This document shows positions 1 through 9,417 of a stretch of DNA of 64,000 bases, piece after piece; positions within the stretch are counted from its first letter, which is position 1; each line of letters starts with the position of its first letter. The notes below the pieces were generated by a model that saw only the letters and a list, made by a program, of their open reading frames with translations, searched no databases and was not told where the DNA came from. Origin of the DNA: Nitrospirota bacterium (GTDB lineage Bacteria > Nitrospirota > Leptospirillia > Leptospirillales > Leptospirillaceae). The translations under genes were made by a program, and so were the position numbers. The DNA lies in assembly GCA_027314645.1 (NCBI GenBank), contig DAHVAL010000006.1, forward strand, positions 256 to 64,255. Reading direction: 5' to 3'.

Positions 1-64
1 TCAGCGTTCCCGATCTTTTTCGAAGTTCTCGGCGTTTCCTCGATACCCCAGGGATGAAGGATCC

Positions 65-478
65 ATGGCCCAGCGACAAACCGATTCCCAAACCCGTTTG
101 AGCCGATCCCAAGGTTCTGTCGCCTTAAAGGGCGTTCAGAATGGGAAGGACGGCACAAAGGCGGGCCTCATGCCAGAACCACCTCCAGAGTTGGTGCCTT
201 TTCTGGAGGCGCTGGCGGAACTCCTCGCCCTGCAGTTTCTTCGCGAGGAAGCTTGGGATCATGGGCGAAATGGGTGTGTCGAGCCGCTGAACACAGGGGA
301 GAACACAGCTGCGACACACCTGAGACACAGGATCGACACAAGGGGAACACAGGGTCCAGCACCGGGAGAACCCAAACGAAGCCACCCGTACAAAGGAGAA
401 AACAATGATCGACATCTTTGCGAACGAGCGTCTGGAGAACCGGCTCTGGGAGATCCTGGAGCGTTCCGATCCCCGTGA
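65..478 (+). CDS. hypothetical protein of the integrated element (doubtful)
   Basis: Open frame of 137 codons at the left edge, starting at an ATG preceded by GAAGGA. I do not recognise the product. Only the stretch around residues 37-62 (a proline run followed by an amphipathic, leucine/alanine-rich segment) looks protein-like. The rest is low in hydrophobic residues, and its DNA is rich in repeated ACACAG-type words. Its 3' end overlaps the better-supported next gene by 74 bases. It may be a genuine small mobile-element gene whose true end lies earlier, or a spurious frame. Confidence 0.3.
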   Translation: MAQRQTDSQTRLSRSQGSVALKGVQNGKDGTKAGLMPEPPPELVPFLEALAELLALQFLREEAWDHGRNGCVEPLNTGENTAATHLRHRIDTRGTQGPAPGEPKRSHPYKGENNDRHLCERASGEPALGDPGAFRSP

Positions 479-686
479 CCGGGTCTATGTCTACCGGCTG
501 GATGAAGAAGACCGACCCCGGTTTCCGGCGCTCTTCAAGGGCGAACCGTTCCCCGATCTGATGGAATACTTAAGGGATGAACACGGGGGAGGAGAATTCC
601 GGATCATGATCCGGCGCTCGGACAAAATGATTCTTGCCGGTCGGATCGGGGTTGGTCCTCCTCCGAGGTCCGGCCGCGTCTCCTGA
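405..686 (+). CDS. small hypothetical protein of the integrated element
   Basis: A 93-residue product with a good ribosome binding site (AAAGGAG, eight bases before the ATG). It is charged and soluble, with no membrane segment. The middle part (LMEYLRDEHGGGEFRIMIRR, about residues 46-65) resembles short uncharacterised proteins that I associate with phage and transposon modules, but I cannot name the family. It lies 200 bases upstream of the serine recombinase on the same strand, so it probably belongs to the same element. The function is unknown. Confidence 0.55.
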   Translation: MIDIFANERLENRLWEILERSDPRDRVYVYRLDEEDRPRFPALFKGEPFPDLMEYLRDEHGGGEFRIMIRRSDKMILAGRIGVGPPPRSGRVS

Positions 687-885
687 AAGAGGAACCGGGG
701 GGAACAACGGGTCGTGGAGTTCAGGGAGAGCCTGGGTCACACCGGATTCCGCCGCTCGGTCCGGTTGTGTGGGAGGTCGGGATTCGCGGGAATGCGTGAT
801 TTACTCCCCCTGCGGATCCCGCTACCATGAGCGAGAAGAGATCCGGTTGAACCCCGCCTGCAGTTGTCTTACAGGAGGTCCTGTG

Positions 886-2652
886 ATGAAAGCCGCCATC
901 TACGCCCGCAAATCGACCGACGACAACGACCGCCAGGAAGAGAGCAAGTCCGTCACCCGCCAGGTGGAACGGGCCACGGCCTATGCCGAGGCGAAGGGCT
1001 GGATCGTCTCGAAAGAAAACATTTATATCGACGACGGAATTTCCGGGGCGGAGTTTCAGAACCGTCCCGGCTTTCTCCGCCTCCTGACCCACCTCAAAAA
1101 ATTTGATGTCTTGATTATGAGCGAGCCGTCGCGCTTGGGTCGGGACATGTTGCGCAATGCCTACCACGTGGGAGAGATCCTCGATGCCGGGGTGCGGATT
1201 TTCTATTACCTCACGGATGAGGAGGAGAAAGCCGAAACCCCGGAGCAGAAGATCATGCTGACGCTCAAATCCTATGCTTCCGAGGTGGAGCGCCAGAAAG
1301 CCAGCCAGCGGTCACGCGATGCCCTGGAGCGTAAGGCGCAAAGAGGCTGCAACACCGGCGGACGGGTTTACGGCTATGACAATGTCTGGGTCTACCCCGA
1401 CGGGCGGCGGGTGATTGCCCCGTCCGGCCAGAAAGACGACGGGAAATCGCAGACGGAGTACCAGATCAACGAACCGGAAGCCGAGATTGTCCGGACAATC
1501 TTTCGCATGTACGCGGACGGACGGGGAGTGGGGACCATTGCCCGAACCTTGAACGGGGATCCCCGCCACCGGGAAAAATCCCTCCATTACTTCGATGGCC
1601 GGACACCGCCTTCTCCCTGGAAAGGGACGGGTTCCTGGTCCCCCTCCTCTGTCCGGGCGATTCTCCACAATGTCCGTTATACGGGCACGATTCCCTTCGG
1701 AAAACATCGAAAAATGTACAAACGGGGGACCGAGACACGGGTCAAGCAGGAGGAGTATCTCCTGATCGAGGCTCCCCACTTGCGCATCGTTCCGGACTCC
1801 CTCTGGAAGGAGGTCCGGTTGCGCCAGGAAGCCGAGAGGAAGACCTATCTCCTTCACACGAACGGGCAACGGTGGGGCGTTCCGGGTGTCGCCCGGGAGA
1901 GCCAGTACCTGTTGACCGGCCTGGCGCGTTGTGCCGGCTGCGGCGCCAACATCACCGTGGTCGGGGGCAAGAGCGGTTTTCCCGGCAAGCGTTGGACGAT
2001 CCATTACTATGGGTGCTCATGGCATCAGAACCGGGGATCGACGGTCTGTTCGAATGACCATCGGGAACGGATGCCGGTCGTGGATGGAGCTGTTCTGGAT
2101 GCCATCGAACGCCAGGTCCTCACTCCCGAAGCGATGGCCTATACCATCCAAAAGGCGGTTCGGTTGGTGATGGAGAAACAGCAGCAGAATCCGGAGAGAT
2201 CGCTGTCGATTCAAGGCGAAATCAAAAAACAGCGGGAAGAGTTGGACCGGTTTCTCTCACTGATTGCGGATGGCAACGCTCCAGAGAGTGTTTTGGCCGA
2301 GATCGGCAAGCGTGAAAGACACCTCGCGTTTCTGGAAAAGGGCCTGCAAGAGCTTCAACTTCCGATTCCCGGTGAGGGTGATCTGAGACGGATTGAAAAG
2401 AAATTACAGGAAGGAATCGGGCGGTTCAGGGAACTGATGGCTGGCGATATCCCGCGTGCGCGTCAGGCCATCAGGAAACTTCTGGCGGAACCGCTCACGT
2501 TTATCCCGGTGGTGGTTGAAGGCCGGAAGACTTATACCTTTGAAGGCCGGATGCGGATCGGACCGCTATTTTCAGGAGAAGAACAGGCAGAAGATGCGGG
2601 TGATATGGAATTGGCGTCCCCAACGGGATTCGAACCCGTGTTACCGCCGTGA
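886..2652 (+). CDS. large serine recombinase (site-specific integrase)
   Basis: A 588-residue serine recombinase that would catalyse excision and integration of the element. The ATG at 886 is chosen because AGGAGG ends seven bases upstream and the product then begins with the family's opening strand; the frame stays open further upstream but without family similarity. The resolvase domain has the nucleophile Ser10 in YARKST and the arginines of SRLGR (Arg83, Arg86). It is followed by the recombinase domain, a zinc ribbon with CAGC and later cysteines (about residues 350-390), and a coiled coil (about 445-500). The last 13-14 residues (from about 576) are read antisense through the tRNA-Glu gene, so the normal C-terminus depends on where the element has inserted. 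Confidence 0.93.
   Translation: MKAAIYARKSTDDNDRQEESKSVTRQVERATAYAEAKGWIVSKENIYIDDGISGAEFQNRPGFLRLLTHLKKFDVLIMSEPSRLGRDMLRNAYHVGEILDAGVRIFYYLTDEEEKAETPEQKIMLTLKSYASEVERQKASQRSRDALERKAQRGCNTGGRVYGYDNVWVYPDGRRVIAPSGQKDDGKSQTEYQINEPEAEIVRTIFRMYADGRGVGTIARTLNGDPRHREKSLHYFDGRTPPSPWKGTGSWSPSSVRAILHNVRYTGTIPFGKHRKMYKRGTETRVKQEEYLLIEAPHLRIVPDSLWKEVRLRQEAERKTYLLHTNGQRWGVPGVARESQYLLTGLARCAGCGANITVVGGKSGFPGKRWTIHYYGCSWHQNRGSTVCSNDHRERMPVVDGAVLDAIERQVLTPEAMAYTIQKAVRLVMEKQQQNPERSLSIQGEIKKQREELDRFLSLIADGNAPESVLAEIGKRERHLAFLEKGLQELQLPIPGEGDLRRIEKKLQEGIGRFRELMAGDIPRARQAIRKLLAEPLTFIPVVVEGRKTYTFEGRMRIGPLFSGEEQAEDAGDMELASPTGFEPVLPP
2612..2652. other. putative right attachment boundary of the integrated element
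   Basis: The 3' half of tRNA-Glu overlaps the end of the recombinase gene, which marks a junction between element (left) and chromosome (right). The exact crossover and the length of the duplicated core cannot be seen, because the other end of the element lies outside the window. Placing the boundary here is inference from the tRNA/integrase geometry. Confidence 0.45.
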
Positions 2653-2688
2653 AAGGGCGATGTCCTAGGCCGGCTAGACGATGGGGAC
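2612..2688 (-). tRNA. tRNA-Glu (anticodon UUC)
   Basis: Read on the minus strand, a seven-base acceptor stem GTCCCCA/TGGGGAC encloses an anticodon arm CGCC-CTTTCAC-GGCG with anticodon TTC and a T arm containing GGTTCGAATCC. CCA is encoded, with discriminator base G. The sequence closely matches the usual bacterial tRNA-Glu. The 3' end faces the recombinase, whose stop codon (2650-2652) lies inside the gene. This is the standard arrangement when an element uses the tRNA 3' end as its attachment site. The tRNA itself looks intact. Confidence 0.95.
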
Positions 2689-2710
2689 TTTGGAAGGCGA
2701 AAACCAAACC

Positions 2711-2740
2711 ATAATGCCTTAAGCATCCCTCAGCTGTCAA
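2711..2740 (-). promoter_or_regulatory. promoter of tRNA-Glu
   Basis: On the minus strand a perfect -35 box TTGACA (2735-2740) is followed after 18 bases by CATTAT (2711-2716). This would start transcription about 15 bases before the tRNA 5' end at 2688. Confidence 0.6.
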
Positions 2741-2794
2741 CCGTCCCGTGGACTTTCTAGGCCGTCACACATGAAAATACGGGAAGAGATTTCC

Positions 2795-3352
2795 TTACGG
2801 AAATACAGTGGGGAGTTTTTCCCGAGGGGTCTGCGAAAGAAGAAGATTGGCCCGGTCTTTTTCGGAAACGATTCCCTCCTTGATCGGCCAATCGATCCCG
2901 ATCTGGGGATCGTTCCAGAGAATACCCCCCTCATCATCCGGGTCATAGAAATCGGTGCATTTGTACAGAAAGTCCGCGTTTTCGCTGATGACCTGAAACC
3001 CGTGGGCGAATCCTTCCGGAATGTACATCATCAGATGATTTTCCTCAGAAAGGACGGTCCCGAACCACCGGCCAAAGGTGGGAGACCCAGACCTTAAATC
3101 CACCGCCACATCGAACACCGCTCCCGCCACGACCCGCACGAGTTTCCCCTGGCCATGCCTTCTCTGATAATGAAGCCCCCTGGTCACTCCATGGGCCGAC
3201 CGGGAATGGTTGTCCTGGACGAAAAGCTGGGGCAAATCAATCCTGGCGAAGGTCTTGGCATGAAAGCTCTCCATAAAAAATCCCCGGGCATCCCCGTGCA
3301 CCTTCGGAGAAAGCACCTTCAAACCCTGAAGGAAGGTCTCCTTTATTTCCAC
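2795..3352 (-). CDS. rfbC: dTDP-4-dehydrorhamnose 3,5-epimerase
   Basis: Cytosolic epimerase of dTDP-L-rhamnose synthesis, acting on dTDP-4-keto-6-deoxyglucose made by RfbB. The 185 residues are the usual length of RmlC. Seen: the active-site segment RGLHYQ with catalytic His61, Lys70 further on, and the cupin strand [12 protein letters not shown]. It overlaps the end of rfbA by ten bases and is the last gene of an rfbB-rfbA-rfbC operon. The reductase gene rfbD, often present in such clusters, is absent here; the tRNA and integrated element follow directly. Confidence 0.95.
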   Translation of the reverse strand: MEIKETFLQGLKVLSPKVHGDARGFFMESFHAKTFARIDLPQLFVQDNHSRSAHGVTRGLHYQRRHGQGKLVRVVAGAVFDVAVDLRSGSPTFGRWFGTVLSEENHLMMYIPEGFAHGFQVISENADFLYKCTDFYDPDDEGGILWNDPQIGIDWPIKEGIVSEKDRANLLLSQTPREKLPTVFP

Positions 3353-4224
3353 TCCCCCTCCTCCATCGCCACCAGGTCCCGAAGATAGACGCCGTACCCG
3401 TTTTTCAGGGTCTCGGCCATGCGAAGGATCTCGTCCTTTCCGATATACCCCATCCGGAAGGCGATCTCTTCCGGACAGGCGACCATGATTCCCTGGCGAC
3501 GCTCGATCACTTCCATAAAAACGGCCGCTTCCAGAAGAGAATCATGGGTCCCGGTGTCGAACCAGGCCGTCCCTCGTCCCAAATTGCTGACCGAGAGCCG
3601 TCCTTCGGACAAATACAACCGGTTCAGGTCGGTGATTTCAAGCTCCCCGCGGTCCGAGGGAGAAAGCGACTTCGCACGCGCGACCACCGTTTGGTCATAA
3701 AAATAGAGGCCCGGGACGGCGTACTTCGAGGGAGGCTTCTTGGGCTTTTCCACGATGTCTATTACCTGGCCGTCAGGTCCGAAGGCCAACACCCCGTAGC
3801 GCTCCGGGTCCCGGATCGGAACCCCGAAAATCCTGGCTCCCTCTTGGATGGCCGCGGCATCCTTCAAGGTTCCCGAAAGGCCATGGCCGTAGAAGATATT
3901 GTCTCCCAAGCCCAGACAGACAGGACTTCCCCCGATGAATTTCTCGCCAATCAAAAACGCCTGGGCCAATCCTTCGGGACGAGGCTGCACCGCATACGAA
4001 AGGCTGATTCCCCACTGGTGCCCGTCCCCCAGAAGGCGCTCGAAGAGGGGCGTATCCTCCGGGGTCGAGATGAGGAGAATGTTCCGGATCCCGGCCAGCA
4101 TGAGGGTTGTCAGGGAATAATAGATCATGGGCTTGTTGTAAACCGGCATCAACTGTTTGCTCACGGCCCGCGTCAGCGGATAGAGCCGGGTGCCCGATCC
4201 GCCCGCAAGAAGAATTCCTCTCAC
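3343..4224 (-). CDS. rfbA: glucose-1-phosphate thymidylyltransferase
   Basis: Makes dTDP-glucose from dTTP and glucose 1-phosphate, the first step of dTDP-deoxysugar synthesis for O-antigen or exopolysaccharide. The frame is open for 341 codons, but GTG at 4224 is the likely start. It begins the family's first strand ([16 protein letters not shown], nucleotide-binding loop at residues 8-15), sits after AGGAGAAAGGGGG, and gives the normal length of 293 residues. GTG and the rfbB stop share the four bases GTGA, so translation is probably coupled. The [10 protein letters not shown] segment is also typical. Confidence 0.95.
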   Translation of the reverse strand: MRGILLAGGSGTRLYPLTRAVSKQLMPVYNKPMIYYSLTTLMLAGIRNILLISTPEDTPLFERLLGDGHQWGISLSYAVQPRPEGLAQAFLIGEKFIGGSPVCLGLGDNIFYGHGLSGTLKDAAAIQEGARIFGVPIRDPERYGVLAFGPDGQVIDIVEKPKKPPSKYAVPGLYFYDQTVVARAKSLSPSDRGELEITDLNRLYLSEGRLSVSNLGRGTAWFDTGTHDSLLEAAVFMEVIERRQGIMVACPEEIAFRMGYIGKDEILRMAETLKNGYGVYLRDLVAMEEGEWK

Positions 4225-5318
4225 GCGCGTCCCCCTTTCTCCTGGCGGCCGACCCCTTGCCTTGTCCCGTCGTAACGCCCCCGGAGGCTTCTCCACCAAG
4301 GGCGGTTTTCCAAATACCACCGGACTGTCAGCTCCAAGGCCTCCTCGAAGGAATGGGACGGACGCCATCCCAATTCCGAACGGATTTTGGCGGCGTCGAT
4401 CTCATAGCGCCGGTCATGGCCCGGCCGATCCGGGACAGAGGCGACAAGCTCGGCATAGGACCCGCTCTTTCTCGGACTCAGGCGGTCGAGAATGTGGGTG
4501 ATCCGGGCAATCACCTCCCGGTTCGATCGGGGGTTATGGGCCCCGATGGCGTAGGTTTCCCCCGCCCGGCCCCTTTCGAAGACCCTCCGGACTCCTTCGC
4601 AATGATCGGGGGCGAAGATCCAATCGCGAATATTCCTTCCGTCCCCGTAGAGGGGGATTGGCCGCTCTTCGAGCGCCGACAGGATCACCGTCGGAATCAG
4701 CTTTTCAGGAAACTGCCAGGGTCCGTAATTATTGGAGCAATTCGTGGTCACCACCGGAAGGCCGTAGGTGTGGAAGTAGGCCCGGACCAAATGATCGGAG
4801 GCCGCCTTGGAAGCGGCATAGGGAGAATTCGGCGCATAGGGAGTCTTTTCTGTAAATGGGGGATCGTCCTCCCCGAGCGACCCGTACACCTCGTCCGTGG
4901 ACACATGCAGAAACCGGAAAGGGCGATCCCGCCCCGCCCCCTTCACATACCTCAGGGCTTCATCGAGAAGGATGAAGGTTCCTGTCACGTTGGTATCAAT
5001 GAACTCCGCAGGATTCTCGATCGAGCGGTCGACATGGCTTTCCGCGGCAAAGTGAAAGAGTCCGGTGGGTTGGACGGTGGCAAACAGGTCCCGGACCGCC
5101 TTGCGGTCCCGGATGTCTCCATGGACAAGGAGATGGCCCGGGTCATTTTTCAGGCTGTCGAGATTGGCGAGATTGCCGGCATAGGTGAGGAGGTCGAAGG
5201 TCACCACAGGGACCCGTCCCTCCCTCCGAACGGCGTGGACAAAATTCGAGCCGATAAATCCCGCCCCTCCTGTCACGATCCACCGTTCCTCTTCCGGGCG
5301 AGGATCCTGTTTTTCCAA
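4221..5318 (-). CDS. rfbB: dTDP-glucose 4,6-dehydratase
   Basis: NAD-dependent short-chain dehydrogenase-like enzyme converting dTDP-glucose to the 4-keto-6-deoxy sugar. Visible are the Rossmann loop TGGAGFIGS (residues 16-24), the STDEVYGS segment, the catalytic YAASK pair and the sugar-binding [12 protein letters not shown] region. Length is 365 residues, slightly long because of a basic C-terminal tail. The start codon is TTG, preceded by AGGGGA. First gene of the rfbBAC operon; it ends in a four-base overlap with rfbA. Confidence 0.95.
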   Translation of the reverse strand: MEKQDPRPEEERWIVTGGAGFIGSNFVHAVRREGRVPVVTFDLLTYAGNLANLDSLKNDPGHLLVHGDIRDRKAVRDLFATVQPTGLFHFAAESHVDRSIENPAEFIDTNVTGTFILLDEALRYVKGAGRDRPFRFLHVSTDEVYGSLGEDDPPFTEKTPYAPNSPYAASKAASDHLVRAYFHTYGLPVVTTNCSNNYGPWQFPEKLIPTVILSALEERPIPLYGDGRNIRDWIFAPDHCEGVRRVFERGRAGETYAIGAHNPRSNREVIARITHILDRLSPRKSGSYAELVASVPDRPGHDRRYEIDAAKIRSELGWRPSHSFEEALELTVRWYLENRPWWRSLRGRYDGTRQGVGRQEKGGRA

Positions 5319-5452
5319 GGCTCATCCCCTATTCGTTCCAGGCATGCGTTTCACGGGTTCGAAAGGATCATTCCCATAACTTGCCATGATAACGGATTCC
5401 CGGCTCCATGAACAGGTGCGGCAATCGGGGGGCCCACCCAACCCCTGTCCCC

Positions 5453-5481
5453 TTGGAGGACGGAGAAAGAACGAGTATGAT
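5453..5481 (+). promoter_or_regulatory. possible promoter for argA
   Basis: TTGGAG (5453-5458) and TATGAT (5476-5481) are separated by 17 bases and lie 48 bases before the argA start. The -10 box is good and the -35 box is weak. Called from sequence alone. Confidence 0.4.
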
Positions 5482-5528
5482 TTGTGGTCAGTGACCATTG
5501 TTCCCTACATTCCAACCCCAAAGGATCG

Positions 5529-6833
5529 ATGGATAAAAATCGGTTGCAACAGCATGTCGGCTGGTTTCGGGAAGCCTCCCCTTACATTCACCGGTTCCGT
5601 GGGGAGACCTTTGTCATCGCCCTCGATGGATCCCTTCTTCGGGGCGGGCATATGCGCCATCTCGCCCATGACATCGCCCTTCTCTCAAGTCTGGGAATCC
5701 GCCTGGTCCTCGTCCATGGGGCGTCGCCCCAGATCGATGCCGCAGCGGGAGAGAAAAACGTCGTCACAGATCGGAGCGGAGCGCGCCGAATCACCCCCCC
5801 GGATCTTCTCCCCCTTCTGATGGAATTGGTGGGACGCCTCCGGTTCGAAATCGAGGCGGCCCTCTCCCAGGGGACGGACGCCACACCCATGTCCGGAGCC
5901 CGCTTGAGGGTGGTGAGCGGAAATTTCGTCATCGGCCGTCCCCTCGGGGTCATCGACGGAGTCGACCTTTTGTATACCGGCACCGTCCGGCGCATCGAGT
6001 CGGAGGCCATTTGCCGACACCTCGACGCCGGAGATCTGGTGCTCCTCTCCCCCCTGGCATTCTCTCCCACGGGAGAGGTCTTCAACATTCTGGCCGTCGA
6101 GGTCGCCTCCCAGACGGCCATCGCGCTGGAGGCCTCAAAGCTCATCGTCTTGGGAGAGTCCCCCGAAATACGGAACGATGTCGGCGAGACCCTCCGTCAA
6201 CTCACCCTCCCGGAAGCCCGCGCGATTTCCACCGTTGGGACTGTGCCCCTCGGCCAGCTTTTGGCGGCGGTGGAGCAAGGGGTCCCGCGTCTGCACCTGC
6301 TCGACGGGACATCCGACGGAGCCCTTCTCCTCGAACTTTTCACAAGGGACGGGATCGGAACCCTGATTTCCCGGGATCCCTTCGAACACATCCGGAAGGC
6401 CGGACTCGATGACCTGGTGGATATCCTCGGCATCATCCGCCCCCTGGAGGATGCGGGGGTCCTGGTCAAACGGCCGCGCGAACGCATCGAGATGGAACTC
6501 GATCATTTCATCGTGACCGAACGCGACCGAACCGTCATCGGGTGTGTGTCGCTCACACCCTACCCGTCCGAAGAATCGGCCGAAATGGCGTGTCTTGCGA
6601 TTCTTCCCGACTACCAGGGAAAGGGGCGGGGAGAGCAGCTTCTCGCCTGGTGCAAAAAAGAATCCATGAAGCGGGAGCTCAGGCGGATCTTCGTCCTGAC
6701 AACTCAATCGTCGCGCTGGTTTATAGAGCGGGGATTCCGGAAGGGAGGGATTGACGACCTTCCCCAGGAGCGCCGGTCCCACTACGACCCTGAACGAAAC
6801 AGCCAGGTCCTGGTTCTCGACCTGTTCAATTAA
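5529..6833 (+). CDS. argA: amino-acid N-acetyltransferase (N-acetylglutamate synthase)
   Basis: First step of arginine synthesis: acetyl-CoA plus glutamate to N-acetylglutamate. The protein of 434 residues has an N-terminal amino-acid-kinase fold (about 1-280, with LVHGASPQID) and a C-terminal GNAT acetyltransferase domain (about 290-434, with the CoA loop QGKGRG). This two-domain plan matches classical ArgA rather than acetylglutamate kinase. ATG at 5529 is preferred over an in-frame GTG at 5484 because AAAGGA precedes it. ArgA enzymes are usually inhibited by arginine; that is family knowledge and is not visible here. Confidence 0.9.
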   Translation: MDKNRLQQHVGWFREASPYIHRFRGETFVIALDGSLLRGGHMRHLAHDIALLSSLGIRLVLVHGASPQIDAAAGEKNVVTDRSGARRITPPDLLPLLMELVGRLRFEIEAALSQGTDATPMSGARLRVVSGNFVIGRPLGVIDGVDLLYTGTVRRIESEAICRHLDAGDLVLLSPLAFSPTGEVFNILAVEVASQTAIALEASKLIVLGESPEIRNDVGETLRQLTLPEARAISTVGTVPLGQLLAAVEQGVPRLHLLDGTSDGALLLELFTRDGIGTLISRDPFEHIRKAGLDDLVDILGIIRPLEDAGVLVKRPRERIEMELDHFIVTERDRTVIGCVSLTPYPSEESAEMACLAILPDYQGKGRGEQLLAWCKKESMKRELRRIFVLTTQSSRWFIERGFRKGGIDDLPQERRSHYDPERNSQVLVLDLFN

Positions 6834-6894
6834 AGATCGATGACTTGACGCTCCTCCTCACGTCTGCGGCAGGTGTCCCCCCTCACCCCTCTCC

Positions 6895-7812
6895 TCACTC
6901 CTCCTTTGCCGCTCCGAGGTCTTCCCGGAGAAGATCGATCAGGGCCCCTTCCGAAGGGCGGAGCACTCTTCCTTTCCGGATCAGAATCCCGAGCTCCCGC
7001 GATTCCCCGAAACGCCGGATCGGACGCGCCGCAATTTCGGGAAATCGCGGGGACAGACCCGCAAGAAGCCTCCGAGGAAGAATCGACACTCCAAGCCACA
7101 TCGCCACGCCCGCGGCGATATCCTCGAGCGTGGCAAGCTCGATCACGCGCTTCGGGGAAATCCTCTGGCGCCGTAGGGCGCGTTCGATCAGCGCCCGGGT
7201 CGTCGAGGTCGAAGGGGGAAGGACCAACGCCCGCTCCGAAAGGTCTCCAAGAGAGACCGTGTCTCCTTGGGCCAGGGAATCTTCCGAAAAAAGGGCCGCC
7301 TCGAAGGTATCCCGCCACAAGGGAATGCGGCGAAGCCCCTCCGAGCGGGAGGGGAGGGTGGCCACCCCCAAATCCAGACGACCTTCCCGGACCTGCCGCG
7401 CGATAAGCTCCGAGGACCCGCATTCAAAATCGATCTGGACGTCCGGGAATCGCGCCCGAAATGTGCGTACCGGAGCCGCGAGCCCATGGGAGGCCACGTA
7501 ATGGCTGCTTCCCAATGAGAGACGATGGCGGTCCGCTCCGGCCACATCCCGGACACGTGTGAGGCCTTCGTCCACCGCCCTCAGAATCTGATCCGTCTCC
7601 TTGAGAAGCGCTTCCCCTGCGGCCGTGAGCCTCACCCCCCGTCCGAACCGCTCAAACAGCCGGGTCCCCACTTCCCGGGAGAGGATGGCCATCTGGCGTG
7701 TCACGGCCGGCTGGGTCATGTTCCGCTCTTCGGCCGCACGATGCATTCCCCCGTGAGTGGCAACGGACCAGAATGTTTTCAGATAATCGAGGGTCAGGTC
7801 ATTTTTGATCAT
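6895..7812 (-). CDS. LysR-family transcriptional regulator
   Basis: A 305-residue activator/repressor with an N-terminal winged helix-turn-helix (about residues 8-66, including [19 protein letters not shown]) and a LysR-type effector-binding domain in the rest. It is transcribed away from leuC across a 179-base, strikingly AT-rich spacer, the usual arrangement for a LysR regulator and its target. I infer that it controls leuCD, perhaps sensing a leucine-pathway intermediate, but the ligand cannot be read from sequence. Confidence 0.9.
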   Translation of the reverse strand: MIKNDLTLDYLKTFWSVATHGGMHRAAEERNMTQPAVTRQMAILSREVGTRLFERFGRGVRLTAAGEALLKETDQILRAVDEGLTRVRDVAGADRHRLSLGSSHYVASHGLAAPVRTFRARFPDVQIDFECGSSELIARQVREGRLDLGVATLPSRSEGLRRIPLWRDTFEAALFSEDSLAQGDTVSLGDLSERALVLPPSTSTTRALIERALRRQRISPKRVIELATLEDIAAGVAMWLGVSILPRRLLAGLSPRFPEIAARPIRRFGESRELGILIRKGRVLRPSEGALIDLLREDLGAAKEE

Positions 7813-7832
7813 TTTTATCTATCATTTTAATT

Positions 7833-7847
7833 AAATTGTTTCAATTT
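7833..7847. promoter_or_regulatory. candidate LysR operator (palindrome)
   Basis: AAATTG-TTT-CAATTT is a perfect six-base inverted repeat with a three-base centre. It lies 20 bases before the regulator start, in the spacer shared with leuC. Dyads flanked by A/T are typical LysR binding sites. The local sequence is far more AT-rich than its surroundings, consistent with a divergent promoter region. Confidence 0.4.
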
Positions 7848-7991
7848 ACTTATCGATATTCATTATCTAAAATTTCCCCCATAGGTTCAAGGGAGGCGGA
7901 AGAGCACCCCTCTGCGGATCTCTTCCCGAATCTGTTAAAATGGGGGAACAATGGGACCGGATGCGATCAAGACCCCCTTCAGGAGAGCACC

Positions 7992-9395
7992 ATGCCAAAG
8001 ACGATCATCGAGAAAATATGGGATGACCACATCGTGTCGGAGGAGAAAGGGACGGTCCTTCTCTATATCGACCGCCAACTCGTCCATGAAGTCACCAGCC
8101 CTCAGGCGTTCGAAGGCCTCAGAATCTCAGGCCGGAAGGTCCGGCGACCGGATTTGACCTTTGCCGTTCCCGATCACAACGTCCCGACCACCGACCGCTC
8201 CCACGGGATCCCCGATCCGGTCAGCGCTCTCCAGGTCGATACCCTCTCCCATAACGCCCGGGAGTTCGGGATCACCTACTTCTCCATGAACGACCCCCGG
8301 CAGGGGATCGTTCATGTGATCGCTCCCGAACAGGGTCTCACTCTCCCCGGACTGACGATCGTCTGCGGAGACAGCCACACCGCGACGCACGGAGCCTTCG
8401 GCGCTTTGGCCTTCGGAATCGGAACTTCGGAGGTGGAACATGTGCTGGCCACCCAGACGCTCCCCCAGACGCGCCCCAAAACCATGGACATTCGGCTCCA
8501 GGGAACCCCTCCTCCCGGGGTGACGCCCAAGGATCTCATCCTTGCCGTCATCGGAAGGATCGGAACGGCCGGCGGAACCGGCCATGTTCTCGAATTTACC
8601 GGAGAGGCGGTGAAGGCGCTCACGATGGAAGGGCGCATGACCCTCTGCAACATGGCCATCGAAGCGGGAGCACGGGCCGGCCTCATCGCTCCGGATGAGG
8701 TGACCTTCGCCTACCTGAAGGGACGGCCTTACGCCCCCAAGGGGACTCTGTGGGATCGGGCGCTTGCGGCATGGAGAACTCTTCCCTCCGACCCCGGAGC
8801 CGCCTATGACCGGTCTGTGACGATCGAGGTCTCGCATCTTGCGCCGCAAGTCACCTGGGGGACCAACCCCGGCCAGGTCATTGGGGTCGACGGGCGGGTC
8901 CCGGACCCGGAGAGCTTTTCAGACCCGACGGCAAAGGACTCCGCGAGGAAGGCCCTTTCCTACATGGGGCTCACTCCCGGAACCCCGATCACGGACATCC
9001 CCGTGACGCGGATCTTCATCGGCTCCTGCACCAATGGGAGGATCGAGGACCTACGGGCTGCCGCCGCGATCGTCAAAGGCAAAAAGGTGGCGAAGGGGGT
9101 GAGCGCAATGGTCGTTCCCGGGTCGGGTCTTGTCCGCCAGCAGGCCGAACAGGAAAACCTCCATCGCATCTTTCAAGACGCCGGGCTTGAATGGCGCGAG
9201 CCCGGATGTTCGATGTGTCTGGGCATGAATCCCGATCAACTTGCCCCATTCGAGCGGTGTGCGTCCACCTCGAACCGGAACTTTGAAGGACGCCAGGGAA
9301 AGAACGGCCGAACCCATCTCGTCAGCCCCGAGATGGCGGCAGCAGCGGCGCTCGCCGGACACTTCGTCGACATACGCACCCTTTCCCTGGCCTGA
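7992..9395 (+). CDS. leuC: 3-isopropylmalate dehydratase, large subunit
   Basis: Aconitase-family enzyme isomerising 2- to 3-isopropylmalate in leucine synthesis, working with LeuD. The ATG at 7992 (after AGGAGAG) gives 467 residues, the normal length; the longer open frame upstream is not needed. The three cysteine ligands of the 4Fe-4S cluster are Cys346 in GSCTNGR and Cys406/Cys409 in CSMC. The substrate-loop segment [12 protein letters not shown] is intact. leuD follows after 22 bases. Confidence 0.97.
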   Translation: MPKTIIEKIWDDHIVSEEKGTVLLYIDRQLVHEVTSPQAFEGLRISGRKVRRPDLTFAVPDHNVPTTDRSHGIPDPVSALQVDTLSHNAREFGITYFSMNDPRQGIVHVIAPEQGLTLPGLTIVCGDSHTATHGAFGALAFGIGTSEVEHVLATQTLPQTRPKTMDIRLQGTPPPGVTPKDLILAVIGRIGTAGGTGHVLEFTGEAVKALTMEGRMTLCNMAIEAGARAGLIAPDEVTFAYLKGRPYAPKGTLWDRALAAWRTLPSDPGAAYDRSVTIEVSHLAPQVTWGTNPGQVIGVDGRVPDPESFSDPTAKDSARKALSYMGLTPGTPITDIPVTRIFIGSCTNGRIEDLRAAAAIVKGKKVAKGVSAMVVPGSGLVRQQAEQENLHRIFQDAGLEWREPGCSMCLGMNPDQLAPFERCASTSNRNFEGRQGKNGRTHLVSPEMAAAAALAGHFVDIRTLSLA

Positions 9396-9417
9396 CACAA
9401 CCCAAGGAGCCCCACCC

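Noticed and set aside
634-885. 84-codon N-terminal extension of the recombinase frame
   Set aside because: No family similarity, while ATG 886 has AGGAGG and begins the resolvase fold directly.
4107-5411. 434-codon plus-strand frame opposite rfbB
   Set aside because: rfbB has complete motifs and overlaps correctly with rfbA; this frame has no domain.
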